Source of the DNA: Boletus sp. NGJ
Taxonomy: Eukaryota > Basidiomycota > Agaricomycetes > Boletales > Boletaceae
Assembly: GCA_019096195.1 (NCBI GenBank)
Contig: JAGTXK010000134.1
Location: 124,001-188,000 of the forward strand
DNA length: 64,000 nt
Reading direction: 5' to 3'
A model generated the notes under the pieces. It ran no database searches, was not told where the DNA came from, and was given only the letters and a program-made list of their open reading frames with translations. Below, in pieces: positions 22,604 through 33,500 of the stretch; the stretch's first letter is position 1, and the number at the start of each line of letters is the position of its first letter. A program made the translations under genes and the position numbers.

Positions 22604-23115
22604 ATGATCTCCAAGTTTGCCCTGCTCGGAAACCTTTTGCTCGCCTCGTCGGCTCTGGCTGTTCATCCCTCTCAGCCCGGGGCTCCCCTCGATCACCGTG
22701 ACAAGAATCTCAGCGTGTCGAGTCGCGTGCTGGCGATACCTTCGAGAAAGTGTCGAGCTATAGCTGGGCTGGTTCTGTGTTGAGTAGGGTTTGTATCATC
22801 CCCATGGATCGACCATCCATTGCCGACAGGGAAATTTCACCGCTGTCACTGGTACCTTCACCCTTTCAGGCAATAACGGTGGTGCCGACGGTGTGAACTG
22901 CCAGACCATTGATAAAAGTGTCTCGTACCATGGTGAGCGACATCGAACTTTCAGTCCGAATTGGTTTTCATCATTCGTGCATCAAATAGCTTGGTATCAC
23001 TGGGTCCGACCCAGCTACCCCTACCGTTTCCCCGGCATCACCATCGGTGCTGGTGACGTTGTCACGGCCGCACCGTCATGGTGGCCTCTACGAAGTCTGG
23101 TAGAGTGATGATGGA
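22604..23115 (+). pseudogene. G1 (eqolisin) peptidase pseudogene
   Basis: The start at 22604 gives MISKFALLGNLLLASSALA, a secretion signal nearly identical to that of the copy at 40439. Later segments match the family: YSWAG (frame lost before it), VTGTFTLS, and WYHWVRPSYPYRFPGITIGAGDVV (read across 22991-23065). The central segment holding the WIGFDG motif is missing by internal deletion. The frame is shifted in exon 1 near 22735, and the C-terminal half with the catalytic Glu is absent after about 23070. Introns like those of the intact copy remain visible (about 22790-22830 and 22933-22989). It lies in a CpG-rich block, so it was probably lost recently or by deletion, not by C-to-T decay. 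Confidence 0.8.
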
Positions 23116-24176
23116 GAATAGGACCGCTCGCGAGACTTCCTCACAGCCGCTCACTTCTTCTTATCGTTCACTCTTCCTCCTGCACACAATCTACATACAA
23201 CATCTACACGCCCTGTTTGCATGCCTTGCGCAAACATCTGCACCAATTCCCAATAATCCACCGAGAGTGCTGCATCCACGGCCGACAGCGGTATGAGATG
23301 ACGCATTTTCTCGCTCCGATTTCGAGGACATTTGCTAATGTACCCGACCAACTCGACTGCCGATGCACTGCTCCATCACCTTGAGCCAGGGTGCGCATGA
23401 ACCCGCAAATTTGATGGCTAGCTAATTTCAACCCCGATGGTCGTCGTAAGAATGAAAAAAGGGCGTGTCAGCACACAATACCATCGAGAGAGAGAGCTCG
23501 CGCATGCGACTCACTACACGTCAGACATCCTCCTCGCTCGTGTTCTTTATTTGGCTTTCCACCCGCGTCGGTGAGCGTGACGCCCATCACGCCGCCTCGA
23601 CAACAGCAGACACTCGACCCGAGATTGAAGCACCGGAGTGAGGAGTCGGGGTGGGTTCCAGATGCGATCAGGATGGCGAATGGACTGGGTGAAGTGCATG
23701 TTTGAGTGTCGACGTGGACGTTTGGGAGGGGGCTTCCTCGTATTGCCATTTATTGTAAGGCTATCACTGCGTACGTATTATAGCCCTTGCTTTGCTCTGT
23801 AGATTGCAATACTAGCTTCATTGCGAGGAGCAGACTGGAGGCCGTTATCCGATCCATTACTCCTCCGCAACGCCAAGTCACCGACAACCTAACTAAAGTA
23901 CAAAACAGCAAAATGCAAAATTTGTAGCAATATTATACATACAGAAATCTCTGGTGGGGCTAGATGTCATTCCCGGTCCCATGTCGACCGTAGTGTTGGA
24001 GAATAATGTCCAAAAGCAGCGTTGTAAGCACTGTAGTGGGATGTGGTAAAGACAGTCGGAAATGACCGGCCAGATGGGATGCGCCGCGTGCATGTCCCCT
24101 CGCAAACCAGCCGCACATCCAAGACGTGACTTGAAGCATTGGGTCCACCTTGTCCACGTCCACCCTACAGTCGTAC
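23116..24176. other. CpG-rich region without a recognised gene
   Basis: Minus-strand open frames at 23151-23351 (ending in a short Lys tail), 23468-23749 and 23893-24265 may be exons of a host gene. No family motif or clear splice structure was found. Parts of 24.0-24.2 kb may be 3' untranslated sequence of the lysine-rich gene that follows. Confidence 0.3.
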
Positions 24177-24444
24177 TCACGAGAGACAATCCAATTCGTC
24201 CGGTTCGCTGTCTGCACATCGCAAATGTCGTACCGCGCTCGCCTTGATCCGCTCGAGCACCTCACGCGGAGGTCCTTTCGATGTCTTCGTGCGAGAAGGT
24301 GCTTCTATGGCTAGCTTTAGACGCGGTCCATTGGGTTCGTCCTTGACGCTTGACTTGGCTTCACTTTTGTGTTTCTTGTCGGAATGGTTCTCCTTCAATT
24401 TTTGGGACGACGAATGAGGACTACAGGTTTGTCAGCGCGAATCG

Positions 24445-25973
24445 TCATCGTGTGGCATGCTGAAAGACGTGCCCTGTGTCGGAAAATTTGACAACTTTCC
24501 GAGGCCGGTCGTCGTAGTTATCCTCCTTTTTCCGTTTCTTCGGTTTGGAAGCGCGCTCGGGAGGTCGCTCGTCGTCGTCTTTGTTCACAGGTTTGACGAT
24601 GTCCTGGTGCTCGGCTCCGCCCTTTCCTTTCCTTTTACCCGTGACTTTGGGCTTTTCCTCCTTAATCGTATGCGGTGTGGGCTCGGCGGCATTTTGGGGT
24701 TTCGCAGATGTCGAGCTCGCAACCTTTCCTTTCTTAGCGGGGGGTGATGTTACATCGTTGTCGTCCTCGCCCTCGTCATGTAGTACCAACCGTTTCCTCG
24801 CTTCGGTTTTTGGGTGCTTATCACCCTGCGACTTTTCCTCTCCATCCTCCAATGTCCTCTTCCGCGAACTCTCTGTGCTTGCAATCCTTTCTGTATTGAC
24901 GCGTGTGGCAGTCTTTGAATTGGACGCTTTCGAACCGTCCACACGGAGTATAGCCCGTTTTCTGACAATTGGTACATCGTCGTCAGTTTCGTCATCATCC
25001 TCGTATCGTGTGTTCCTCTTTGGATTGGATTTGGCTTTGTGAGGGACGTCGACGAGCGTTTGGTCGTCGTCTGTATGCGTGCATAATAGTGCGCGAAAGG
25101 TCGTATCAAGGATCAAATACATACCCGAAACGAGTACCTCCACCACATCCCTTGCGCGATTTGATTTCGCTTTGGCTTGTGGTTTCGTTTTCATTTTTTG
25201 ATTTCCGTCCGAGGTAGATGGAGCAGCGTGGCGTGGCCTGCCTTTTCCTTTCGACGTGGACTTAGACTTAATGGTGGTGTCAGGAGGGGTTTGCTCCGTG
25301 TCAGAGCCTGGGTCCACAATAAAGAAATCTCAGGACGGGGCAAATGCGTGGAAAGGGGGTCATACCCGGTGCATTCTTTTTGCCTTTCGCTGGCTTGCTA
25401 CGGCGGTTCGGAGCAGGCTTTGTAGCCGTATCGGCTGAAAGCATTGCAACCGTGTCTATGCACACAAAATTAAGCACGAAGAAAGCCAGATCTCACCTTC
25501 TGGTTCTACAGCTTTCGCCTTCCGTTTCCGGGACGCTGGCGGCTTAGACTTGGAACTCCCTGTATGCATTCTCGAACCATGAACTCGGATATGAAATACG
25601 TTAACGAACCAGCTACAGCCTGACTTTCCTCGGTGATGGTGGTCGCGCCCGTTTTGTGCGTTGGTGATGCCTGGCGAACCTTAGAAGACGAAAGACGCCT
25701 TCCGGCGACATTCTTTGGACGCGCTTTGGAGGGCGATTCACCAGAGACAGCGCGCGCAAGAAGGATATCAACAAGTGGGTTCAAGTTGGACGGTACGAAC
25801 GCCCTGCCAAGTCAGGCTGCACGTCAATGCGGGGCACGGCGAATAAAAGAAAGGGGCACCAACCCGCCGCGATCACGAAAGCGGGCTTGTAGTCGTTTCA
25901 GACGCTGAGCTTTGCTGTCCCCTGCAGAGACGCCGAGCTTGGCTTGTTGTTCGGCAATGGCGGTCGGGAGCAT
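24445..25973 (-). CDS. Lysine-rich, probably nuclear protein, six exons, host gene
   Basis: The start at 25973 (MLPTAIAEQQAKLGVSAGD) opens a frame whose exons join in phase: 25973-25864, 25803-25610, 25559-25497, 25455-25366, 25307-25125 and 25070 onward to a stop at 24445. The introns are 49 to 60 bp with GT and AG ends. The N-terminus has a short conserved-looking region (LNPLVDILLARAVSGESPSK, about residues 45-64). The rest is disordered and highly charged, with many Lys/Arg clusters such as RKRKAK and KPKKRKK and acidic runs such as YEDDDETDDD, typical of nuclear or chromatin-associated proteins. Minus-strand sequence at 24398-24177 is also coding-like (KENHSDKKHKSEAKSS to DELDCLS), so a further intron near 24.4-24.5 kb could extend the C-terminus. 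I do not recognise the family. It appears intact and is the clearest host gene here. Confidence 0.72.
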
Positions 25974-26025
25974 CGCCGCGTCGTTCTGACCAGAGTTCAG
26001 AATCTAGAAATACAGACCCTAATGT

Positions 26026-26031
26026 CACGTG
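26026..26031. promoter_or_regulatory. CACGTG E-box upstream of the lysine-rich gene
   Basis: GTCACGTGAT lies about 55 bp upstream of the start codon at 25973, on the promoter side. A related GTCATGTGAC lies at 26045-26054. CACGTG is a common basic helix-loop-helix site. Use in this gene is inferred from position only. Confidence 0.35.
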
Positions 26032-26080
26032 ATAGTTTTATTCGGTCATGTGACAGGGGAGCCTCGGCATGCGCAGGGGT

Positions 26081-26098
26081 CGATTGGTCGACCAATCG
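26081..26098. promoter_or_regulatory. Perfect 18-bp palindrome with two inverted CCAAT boxes
   Basis: CGATTGGTCGACCAATCG is identical to its reverse complement and contains CCAAT on both strands. It is about 110 bp upstream of the start codon of the lysine-rich gene. CCAAT is the site of the HAP/NF-Y complex in fungi, and a back-to-back pair may bind it in either orientation. Confidence 0.5.
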
Positions 26099-26409
26099 GG
26101 ACCCATCGACCTATAATTCGAACTCCGCTCGGCCGTGACCGAAGCGACCTTTTGGCGTCAGATGACGCGTGCGCACGGATGGCTGTGCCCCGAGGAGGGA
26201 AATTTCGCTAAGGTCGAAAAGATGTTGTCCGTGGGGGGTATTGGGGGAAGAAATGTCAATTCCTTTGTCGAGGCTGCTCGAGCAGGGCTGGGTAAGGAAA
26301 TGACACAAAACTAGCATGTATTGCAAAGGTAACTAAGCCATATTACTGGTACTAACTTGCAAGAAAGGTGTGATGGGGACAAAGTGGGTGTGAATGACAA
26401 AATGCCATT

Positions 26410-26795
26410 ATGTGACCATCATGATGGATGAAACAGAATGAGAAAGACATACATAATAATGGAGACAAAGTGGAATGTGACCGTTGTGATAAACAAAATG
26501 AAATGAGAACTTAGGCTTCAGGCTTGAGGTAGTTGATGCACAGATAGTCAACACCCTCATGCTGGATGATGTGATCACTTGGAACAGATCCATTGACCTT
26601 GAAACCAGGCTAGAGCTTGAAGAGAGCAATGGTGAGATTGCCATCTATGTCCATAGGAACAATGAGACATGCTGCAAGCATCATCAAAAACACCTGGGCC
26701 TCAACGAGCAACATGCTCAGCCCAGTGGTTGAGTCTAAGACCACAATCTTGTAGACTTCATGTACCATCTTGAGGAATGCCAGTGGATGGAACAT
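26410..26795 (-). pseudogene. Unrecognised minus-strand gene fragment
   Basis: The minus strand reads MFHPLAFLKMVHEVYKIVVL and onward for 61 codons, meets a stop, then continues in the same frame with PGFKVNGSVPSDHIIQHEG and VDYLCINYLKPEA to a stop near 26515. Reading through one stop in a coherent frame suggests a decayed C-terminal exon. It lies just left of the satellite-armed element and was probably cut by it. The family is not recognised. Confidence 0.4.
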
Positions 26796-28011
26796 TATCC
26801 CATCTATGCATCAGTAAATACAGGATTTCATCATAGTGCTCATAGTGCCATAGTAGTTTCATAGATAACTCATAGTATTCATAATATCATAGTATTGAAA
26901 GTGTATTCATAGTATCCATAGTATATTCATAGTGTGCATAGTATCATAGTATCATAGTACGATAGCATTTCATAGTGTTCATAGTGTTCATAGTGTCATA
27001 GTATTGAATGTGTATTCATAGTATTCATAGTATATTCATAGTGTTTATAGTATCATAGTGTCATAATACCATAGCATTCATAGTACATCCATAGTAGTCA
27101 TAGTCATAGTAGTAATTTTAAACTAAACCTAAACCTAAACCTAAATCAAAAGTATGCAAAAAGTGTAGTCAAAGGTGTAGTCAAATGTTGTACAAAAAGT
27201 GTAGGAAAGAGTGTAATACAGTGTAGCAAAAATACGCATCAAATGTAGCAAAAGTGTAGCAAACAAAGTGTAGTAAAAAAAAGCAAACAAAGTGTACCAA
27301 AAGTGCACACCAAAGTGTAGTAAAAGTGTAGTCATAAAGTGTACCAAAAGTGTAGACCTACATTCAAAAAATATCCAAGTCCATTTTCCCACACTTAGTG
27401 TTAAAAAAGTGGACATTGTTTGCCAATGTTTGTGCCACCATTCTTATATAAACAAGCCAGACTTCAAAAACTTTCCCACACTCTCTTGTTTCTTAATTTT
27501 ATCCTTCTCTACTTATTACATAAAGTCAACACTTTACTTTATAAATCATTAGGATTGGGATTAGGATTGGGATTGGAACTGGGACTGGGATTGGGACTAG
27601 GATTAGGATTAGGGTTAGGGTTAGGATTAAAATTAGAATTAGAATTAGAATTAGAATTAGTAGAATTAATATTTGATTGAATTTGAAATTAGAATTGGCT
27701 TGAAATTGAATTAGAATTAGAATGAGAATTAGAATTGCTAAGCCACTATGGAAGCACTATGTATACTATGGCATCACTATGACCATACTATGAGACACTA
27801 TGAGAATACTATGAGAATACTATGACATCACTATGACCACTATGAAAGTACTATGAGAATACTACAAGACACTGAGAATACTATGACAGACTATGGCTAC
27901 ACTATGAACAGACTATGAGACAATGTCATAGTACTATTAAACCACTATCCAGTTGGACCCTCACTATGAGCACTATGTTACTGTCCAGCACTGGACAGCA
28001 CTGGACAGCTA

Positions 28012-29619
28012 TAGTGGCTCAAAAAAACTGTCTGCATGTTTGGTCATTTTTCACTAAATGCGTTATTCCCCAATAACCCCTAACCCTTACTCTACCATAT
28101 AGGTGTATGAAATAAAGCACTGACCATTGGTGTTCTATCCATCAAGGTTTTAAGACATATGAATAAGAATTGATGAACTGGCAGCCATTTCAAAACAATG
28201 ACTCATTTGAACAGTTTTTTGACTCTAAATTTATCTAGGTATCTAGTACTTGGTATGAGCTCCTTTGGCCTTGATAACTGCTTCAATCCTTCTAGGCATA
28301 CTTTCTATCCATTTCTGACACTGTTCCTCATCAATCTTTCCCCACTGCTCCACTACTCTTTCCCATAATTGATGAATACCTGTAGAAGCATTTTCATAAC
28401 CTAAGAGGCATATCTTGAGGTGATTCCAAGTATGTTCAATGGGATTAAGGTCTGGAGATTGTGCAGGCCAGTCCAGAAGCTTGATTCCTTGCTCTTCAAA
28501 CCATCTTTGGGCTCTTTTAGAGGTATGCTTGGGATCATTATCTTGTTGAAAGATAATGTCATCTTCTGGAATTCCAGATTCCTCCATGCTTTGTAGCAAC
28601 CCCTGCTCCAATATGGCCACATACTGTTCAGCATCCATTCTCCCCTCCACCTCACTCAAAATCCCCACTCCATTCCACCCTATGCAGCCCCATACCATCA
28701 GTGAACCTTCTCCAAACTTGACTGTGCCTTGGATCTCTCTAGCAATTAGCCCCTCTCCTTTCTTTTTCCACACATACTCTTGCCCATCTGACCCAATCCT
28801 ATTGATCTTGGTCTCATCTGACCATATAACTCTCTTCCAGTCCTCCACAGTCCAATGCTGTACTTGAGAGCAAAGGCTAATCTTCTTTTCTTGTGACCAC
28901 TAGAAAGCAGTGGCTTTTTCTTCTTTACCACAGCCTTTAAGGAGGCTTCCTTGAGAGTATTTCTAATGTCTGAGGATAGAAAGGGGTATCAATAATGGTA
29001 TTGATGTATTGGGCAGCATGAACAGCATTCCTGGCCTTGCCAGTAATAATTTGCTGGACAATAGCTCTTTTGTTGGTAGAGGTAAGCTTGGAAGGACAGC
29101 CACCAAGAAGCCTAGTCTTCTCTGGCTGGAGTTCCTGAAGCACTTGGCATACTGTAGACTTCCCTAGGCCAGTTTGGGCAGAGATTTTCCTAGAGGAAAG
29201 CCCATGAGAGGAGAGAGAGATGATATTGTTTCTTTAAGAGATGGAAATGGGTTTCATGGTGATGGTGGGAAAATAAACATGGAATAATGAGGTTTATATA
29301 TGTTGTCTGACACTCAGTTACATAATGGTGACATAATAGAAGCCTTACCAAATGTATGTAATCATATTACAGCATGCTAGGGTCCAATATATGTAATCAA
29401 AACTTAGAGTCAAAAAACTGTCTGAATGAGTTATTGTTTTGAAATGGCTGCCAGTTCATCAATTCTTATTCATATGTCTTAAAACCTTGATGGATAGAAC
29501 ACCAATGGTCAGTGCGTTATTTCATACACCTATATGTTAGGGTAAGGGTTAGGGGTTATTGGGGAATAATGTGTTTAGTGAAAAATGACCAAACATGCGG
29601 ACAGTTTTTTGAGCCACTG
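28012..29619 (-). mobile_element. Tc1/mariner DNA transposon, copy 2
   Basis: This is an inverted, nearly identical copy of 13534-15140, flanked by TA (28010-28011 and 29620-29621). The left terminal base reads T where C is expected (TAGTGGCTC), a C-to-T change. It is inserted into copy L of the satellite-armed element, whose sequence resumes at once on the other side. Confidence 0.94.
28243..29257 (-). pseudogene. Tc1/mariner transposase (DD34E), copy 2, frameshifted
   Basis: The translated segments (a 68-codon N-terminal frame, a 61-codon frame and a 201-codon catalytic frame with WSDETK, FQQDNDPKHT and LNPIEH) are identical to those of copy 1, and the stop after the start codon and both frame losses fall at the same places. 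A shared set of lesions means both copies descend from one already inactive source. The enzyme must have been supplied in trans when at least one of them moved. Confidence 0.92.
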
Positions 29620-29636
29620 TAGTCCTGTTTTTACTG

Positions 29637-29839
29637 TTGTATTGACTTGCACAATGTTTTCAAATCTGACACAGAAACAAATTATAAGCTTTATTTTGTT
29701 GAAAAGTAAAATAGTTTGATTGTAGTTGATGTTTCTGATGTTCTGGAACACATGATCATGATACTGAATATATTTTGCAATTCAACAAGTAGAATTAGCA
29801 AGAATAAGCCAAATTAAGACATGTGTAATTTTACTGATG
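29637..29839 (-). repeat. Short MITE, copy 3 (left end missing)
   Basis: About 203 bp match the inner and right part of the MITE at 39266-39511, ending TTTTACTGATG. The first 40 or so bases are absent. The sequence abuts copy L of the satellite-armed element at the shared word TACTG, so the two have been joined by recombination or deletion. Confidence 0.75.
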
Positions 29840-30300
29840 TGCGCAATCACCACATTTGTGATTCAAGGTTGACTTTTCTGGACCAGGGTACATGATGGTC
29901 TTGTAGTGGAAGCAGGTAGGGATCTTATATGGCTAATGGGTAGCAGGCAGATCACAAATCAGCACTGAACAAATGCCAATAATAAATAGTATAAAAAGTG
30001 CTTACCTTTTTGCCTGTTGCAGTATTGGCCTTAAATGAGGTTGATGATGAAGCAATGGTGTCGCTAGAATGCTTCAGTGTGTAGTTTGGCTGGAAGTACA
30101 TTGTATGAATGAGCATTGTGAGAGTGAACAAATAGTACTTACACTTGAAGTCATTCCTCAGGACTCTTTCAATCAATCTTGCCTCCATCTTGCCTAGCTT
30201 ACAAAGCAGGGTGAGGGGATTTTTCCATCACCACCGCAGTACTGAGGTTCTGGACCAACTGGTGATTGTACTCCTCTGTTGTGTCAATCCATTTCCTTGA
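29840..30300 (-). pseudogene. Minus-strand exon remnants, family unknown
   Basis: Minus-strand reading gives MEARLIERVLRNDFK (from 30188), followed after a possible intron by TIASSSTSFKANTATGK (about 30065-30010). Upstream sequence reads DTTEEYNHQLVQNLSTAVVM. These look like exons of one decayed gene, but stops intervene and no family was recognised. Confidence 0.3.
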
Positions 30301-30505
30301 TGTTATGACCTTCGTAACTGGTGACATGTTACTGTGTAATTGACCTTCCTAGTTGATTACTAGACTAGCTGGACTTGAGCAACTGGCTCCCTAGGCCCAA
30401 GTTTCCTAGATATGGGGACCGACAGCTAGCTTTATGTAGAGCCTCCTCCTCTTAGAGAGAGTGAGGGACGTCCCTATGACCAATGGCAGAGTCTTGGGCT
30501 TTGAG
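30301..30505 (-). repeat. Inverted LTR fragment, gypsy family G1
   Basis: About 205 bp starting TGTTATGACC match the first part of the minus-oriented G1 LTRs (compare 1557 onward), including the words TAGCTTTATGTAGAG and CCTATGACCAATGGC. It stands in opposite orientation to the LTR at 34781, directly left of the truncated gypsy internal region. Confidence 0.65.
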
Positions 30506-33500
30506 GATAGTGATGCCTGTCATCCTATCGTTCTACAAGGAAACCCTTCTTGTAGAGGCCTGTGTTGATGTTGCCACAGAGAAGACAATTACCAAATTAC
30601 CTCCCTCCTGCCTTTACAACCACACCATTGAGTTAAAAGACTTGTTTATCCCGAAACAAGCCAAGGCGTACCCCTTAAATTCACTGAAACAACAAGCATG
30701 CAAAGAGTTCATCAATGAACACCTCAAAACTGGGAAGATATCTCCATCAAAATCTCCCCAGGCCGCCCCTTTCTTCTTCATACAGAAGAAAGATGGAAAA
30801 CTCCGCCCTTGCCAAGACTACCGATACCTCAACAGCCACACAATCAAGAACACTTACCCCCTTCCCTTAATTTCTGATCTCCTGGACAAATTAAAGAGAT
30901 TGTCGATCTTTACCAAGTTCGACATATGACAGGGCTACAATAATGTCTTGATTAAATCTGAAAATCAGTGGAAAGCGGCTTTCCTTACTCTTTTTGGGCT
31001 GTTCAAACCAAATGTGATGTTCTTTGGAATGTGCAATTCCCTGGCAACATTTCAGACCTTCATGGATGATCTCTTTAGAGATTATATTGTGGAGGGATGG
31101 TTGGTAATCTACATGGATGATCTGTTGATACACTCTTCAGATCAGATAACTCATAACAAGAGGACACAGAAGGTCCTAGAATGCTTCCGACAGCATGAAA
31201 TGTACCTTAAACTGGAGAAGTGTACCTTCTCAGCTGAAGAAGTTGAGTATCTTGGAATGATTGTAGGGAAGGACAGCATCCAGATGGACCTGGTCAAGCT
31301 CAATGCCATCAAACAATGGAAACCCCCAGTGAATGTAAAGAACGTCCAGTCCTTCATCGGATTCTGCAACTTCTACAGAAAATTCATCCCCTCTTTCTCC
31401 AACATCACATGTCCACTGCTGGACCTTACAAAGCAGACAATGTTCTGGTCCTGGGGAGCCCTTCAAGAAAAGTCATTCAGAACCCTTCAGGCTTCATTCA
31501 TGAAAAAACCCATCCTCGCTTTCTCCGATACCTCAAAACCCTTCACCCTTATGACTGACGCTTCCCTCACTGCATCAGGAGCAGTACTCATGCAGAACAA
31601 CGACAACGGAGATATGCAACCATGCAGTTACCTCTCCCAGACTTTCTCTCCAGCTGAGAGAAATTACAACATCTATGACAGGGAACTATTGGCTGTTATA
31701 CGTGGATTAAAAGAATGGCGGCAATACCTCCTTGGATCCCCCCACCCTGTGACAGTGTTGACTGATTACAAGAACTTAATGTTCTTCAAGGAATCCTGAC
31801 AACTATCCTAACGACAAGCATGTTGGCTTTTGTTCCTCCAGGACTACAATATGATCTATTAAGCTTTACCTGGAATAAAAATGGCCCCTGCTGATGCTCT
31901 GTCTCGTCGTGATGAAGTAGACACTTCCAAGGACAATGAAGATGTTCAACTCCTCCCATCCGAAGCATTTGATTGTCAGGTATGAATGATCGACCTGGCA
32001 CTAGCTGAGAAAATCAAGGGATCCTCTCAAGACAACCCCCTGATACTCTCCACCTTACAAAGCATGGGACAAGGAGAACCCCTCTTCATCTGATCAAAAT
32101 TGGAAGACTGGACCTTTGACAATGGCACTGAATATATATTCCAGACCCAGCTCAGCAGGAGCTGGTATTCTCCATCCATTCCTCTTTCAAAGGAGGACAT
32201 GGAGGACACCTTTGAACCATTGCCCTCCTGGCCAAAGATTACTAGTGGCCTGGACTCACCACATTCGTCCACAAATATGTTGCTGGTTGCATGACCTGTC
32301 AAAGTAACAAGGTCCAAACACACCCTACAGTTCCCCCAGTCACTCCATTAGTCTTTGAGAGACACCGCCTTTTTCAGAATCTATTAGTGGATTTAATCAC
32401 CAACCTACCCCTGATGGGGGGTTTCGATTCAGTCATGGTCATGGTTGACCATGGGCTTAGTAAGGGGGTAATTCTCGCCCCTTGCACAAAAACAGTAGAC
32501 ACAGCTGGGATAGCCCGTCTTTTCTTTGAAAAAGTCTTCCTATGGTATGGTTTATATGACAAACTGGTTTCAGAGCATGGTCCACAGTTCACATCTGCAT
32601 TCACTCAAGAGCTTGCTAGACTCTTGAACTATGATGTCGCCCTCTCCACAGCCTACCACCCACAGACGGACGGCGAAACGGAACGATACAACCAGAAACT
32701 AGAAACCTACCTACGGATATTCTGCAACAGCCAACCACAGAGGTGGTTGGAACTATTACTCATGGCAGAGTTTGCTTATAACTCCACAACCCACTCAGTC
32801 ACCAGAAAATCACCCTTCTCCTTGATCCTTGAATATGAACCAAGAGCATATCCTTCTATTGGAAAAACCTTCCTACCGGCCGTAGAGAAAAGACTCTTTT
32901 TCCTAGAGGAAGCAAGATGAGAAGCAGAAGCAGCACACAAACTGGCACAGATACAAATGAAGGAGAGGATTCACTCTTGCTTCAAATCATGGAAGCTTGG
33001 AGATAAGGTATGGCTGGACACCAAGAACCTAAAACTCCAAATTCCATCCTGGAAGCCTTCTCCGAAACGCACTAGACCATTTGAAATTACTCAAGTGGTA
33101 TCCTCTGTGGCATTCCGACTCAAGTTGCTGAAACAGTGGAAGATCCACAATGTGTTCCATGCATTCCTACTTTCCCATATCGGGAAACTATGGAACACAG
33201 TCCCAATTTCACTCAATCACCACTGGAACTCATCGGAACAGAAGAGGAGTATAAAGTGGATAGCATCATAAACCATTGGGAAAAACTGGGAAGAAGGCAG
33301 TACTTAACCCACTGGAAAGGGTATTCTGCAGCAGAATGAACTTGGGAACCAGAGGCCAACTTGGGAAATGCCAAGAAAATACTCTCAGAGTATAAAACCT
33401 GACTCAAACTCTGAATGAGATCCATGCCCCAAAACAACACCTCTCTGTTCATACTTCTTGCCCGTGTATCTGCTGCCCTCACCCAAGCTTGCCTCCAGAA

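Larger units (their letters stand above)
26809..29636 (+). mobile_element. Satellite-armed non-autonomous DNA element, copy L
   Basis: The element starts CATCAGTAAATACAGGATTT and ends AGTCCTGTTTTTACTG, the reverse complement of the start of copy R (the outermost ATG is missing). Without the Tc1 insertion at 28012-29619 it is about 1.2 kb. The left arm repeats CATAGT-type words; the right arm repeats the complementary ACTATG words, so the arms are inverted. Inside lie AACCTA and AGGATTAGGG telomere-like runs, a GTGTAGTAAAA-type array and a unique core near 27360-27540. No coding capacity was found. Inverted subterminal motif arrays resemble those of CACTA-type elements, which bind an accessory transposon protein. 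Confidence 0.75.

Noticed and set aside
22793-23108. Separate open frame in the peptidase pseudogene as an independent gene
   Set aside because: It carries G1 family segments and reads across intron sequence, so it is part of the broken peptidase.
24457-25042. Plus-strand frames antisense to the lysine-rich gene
   Set aside because: They mirror the spliced minus-strand exons and show no splice signals or motifs of their own.
27119-27625. Telomere-like repeats as a sign of a chromosome end
   Set aside because: They are short, degenerate, internal to a repeated element and present in both of its copies.
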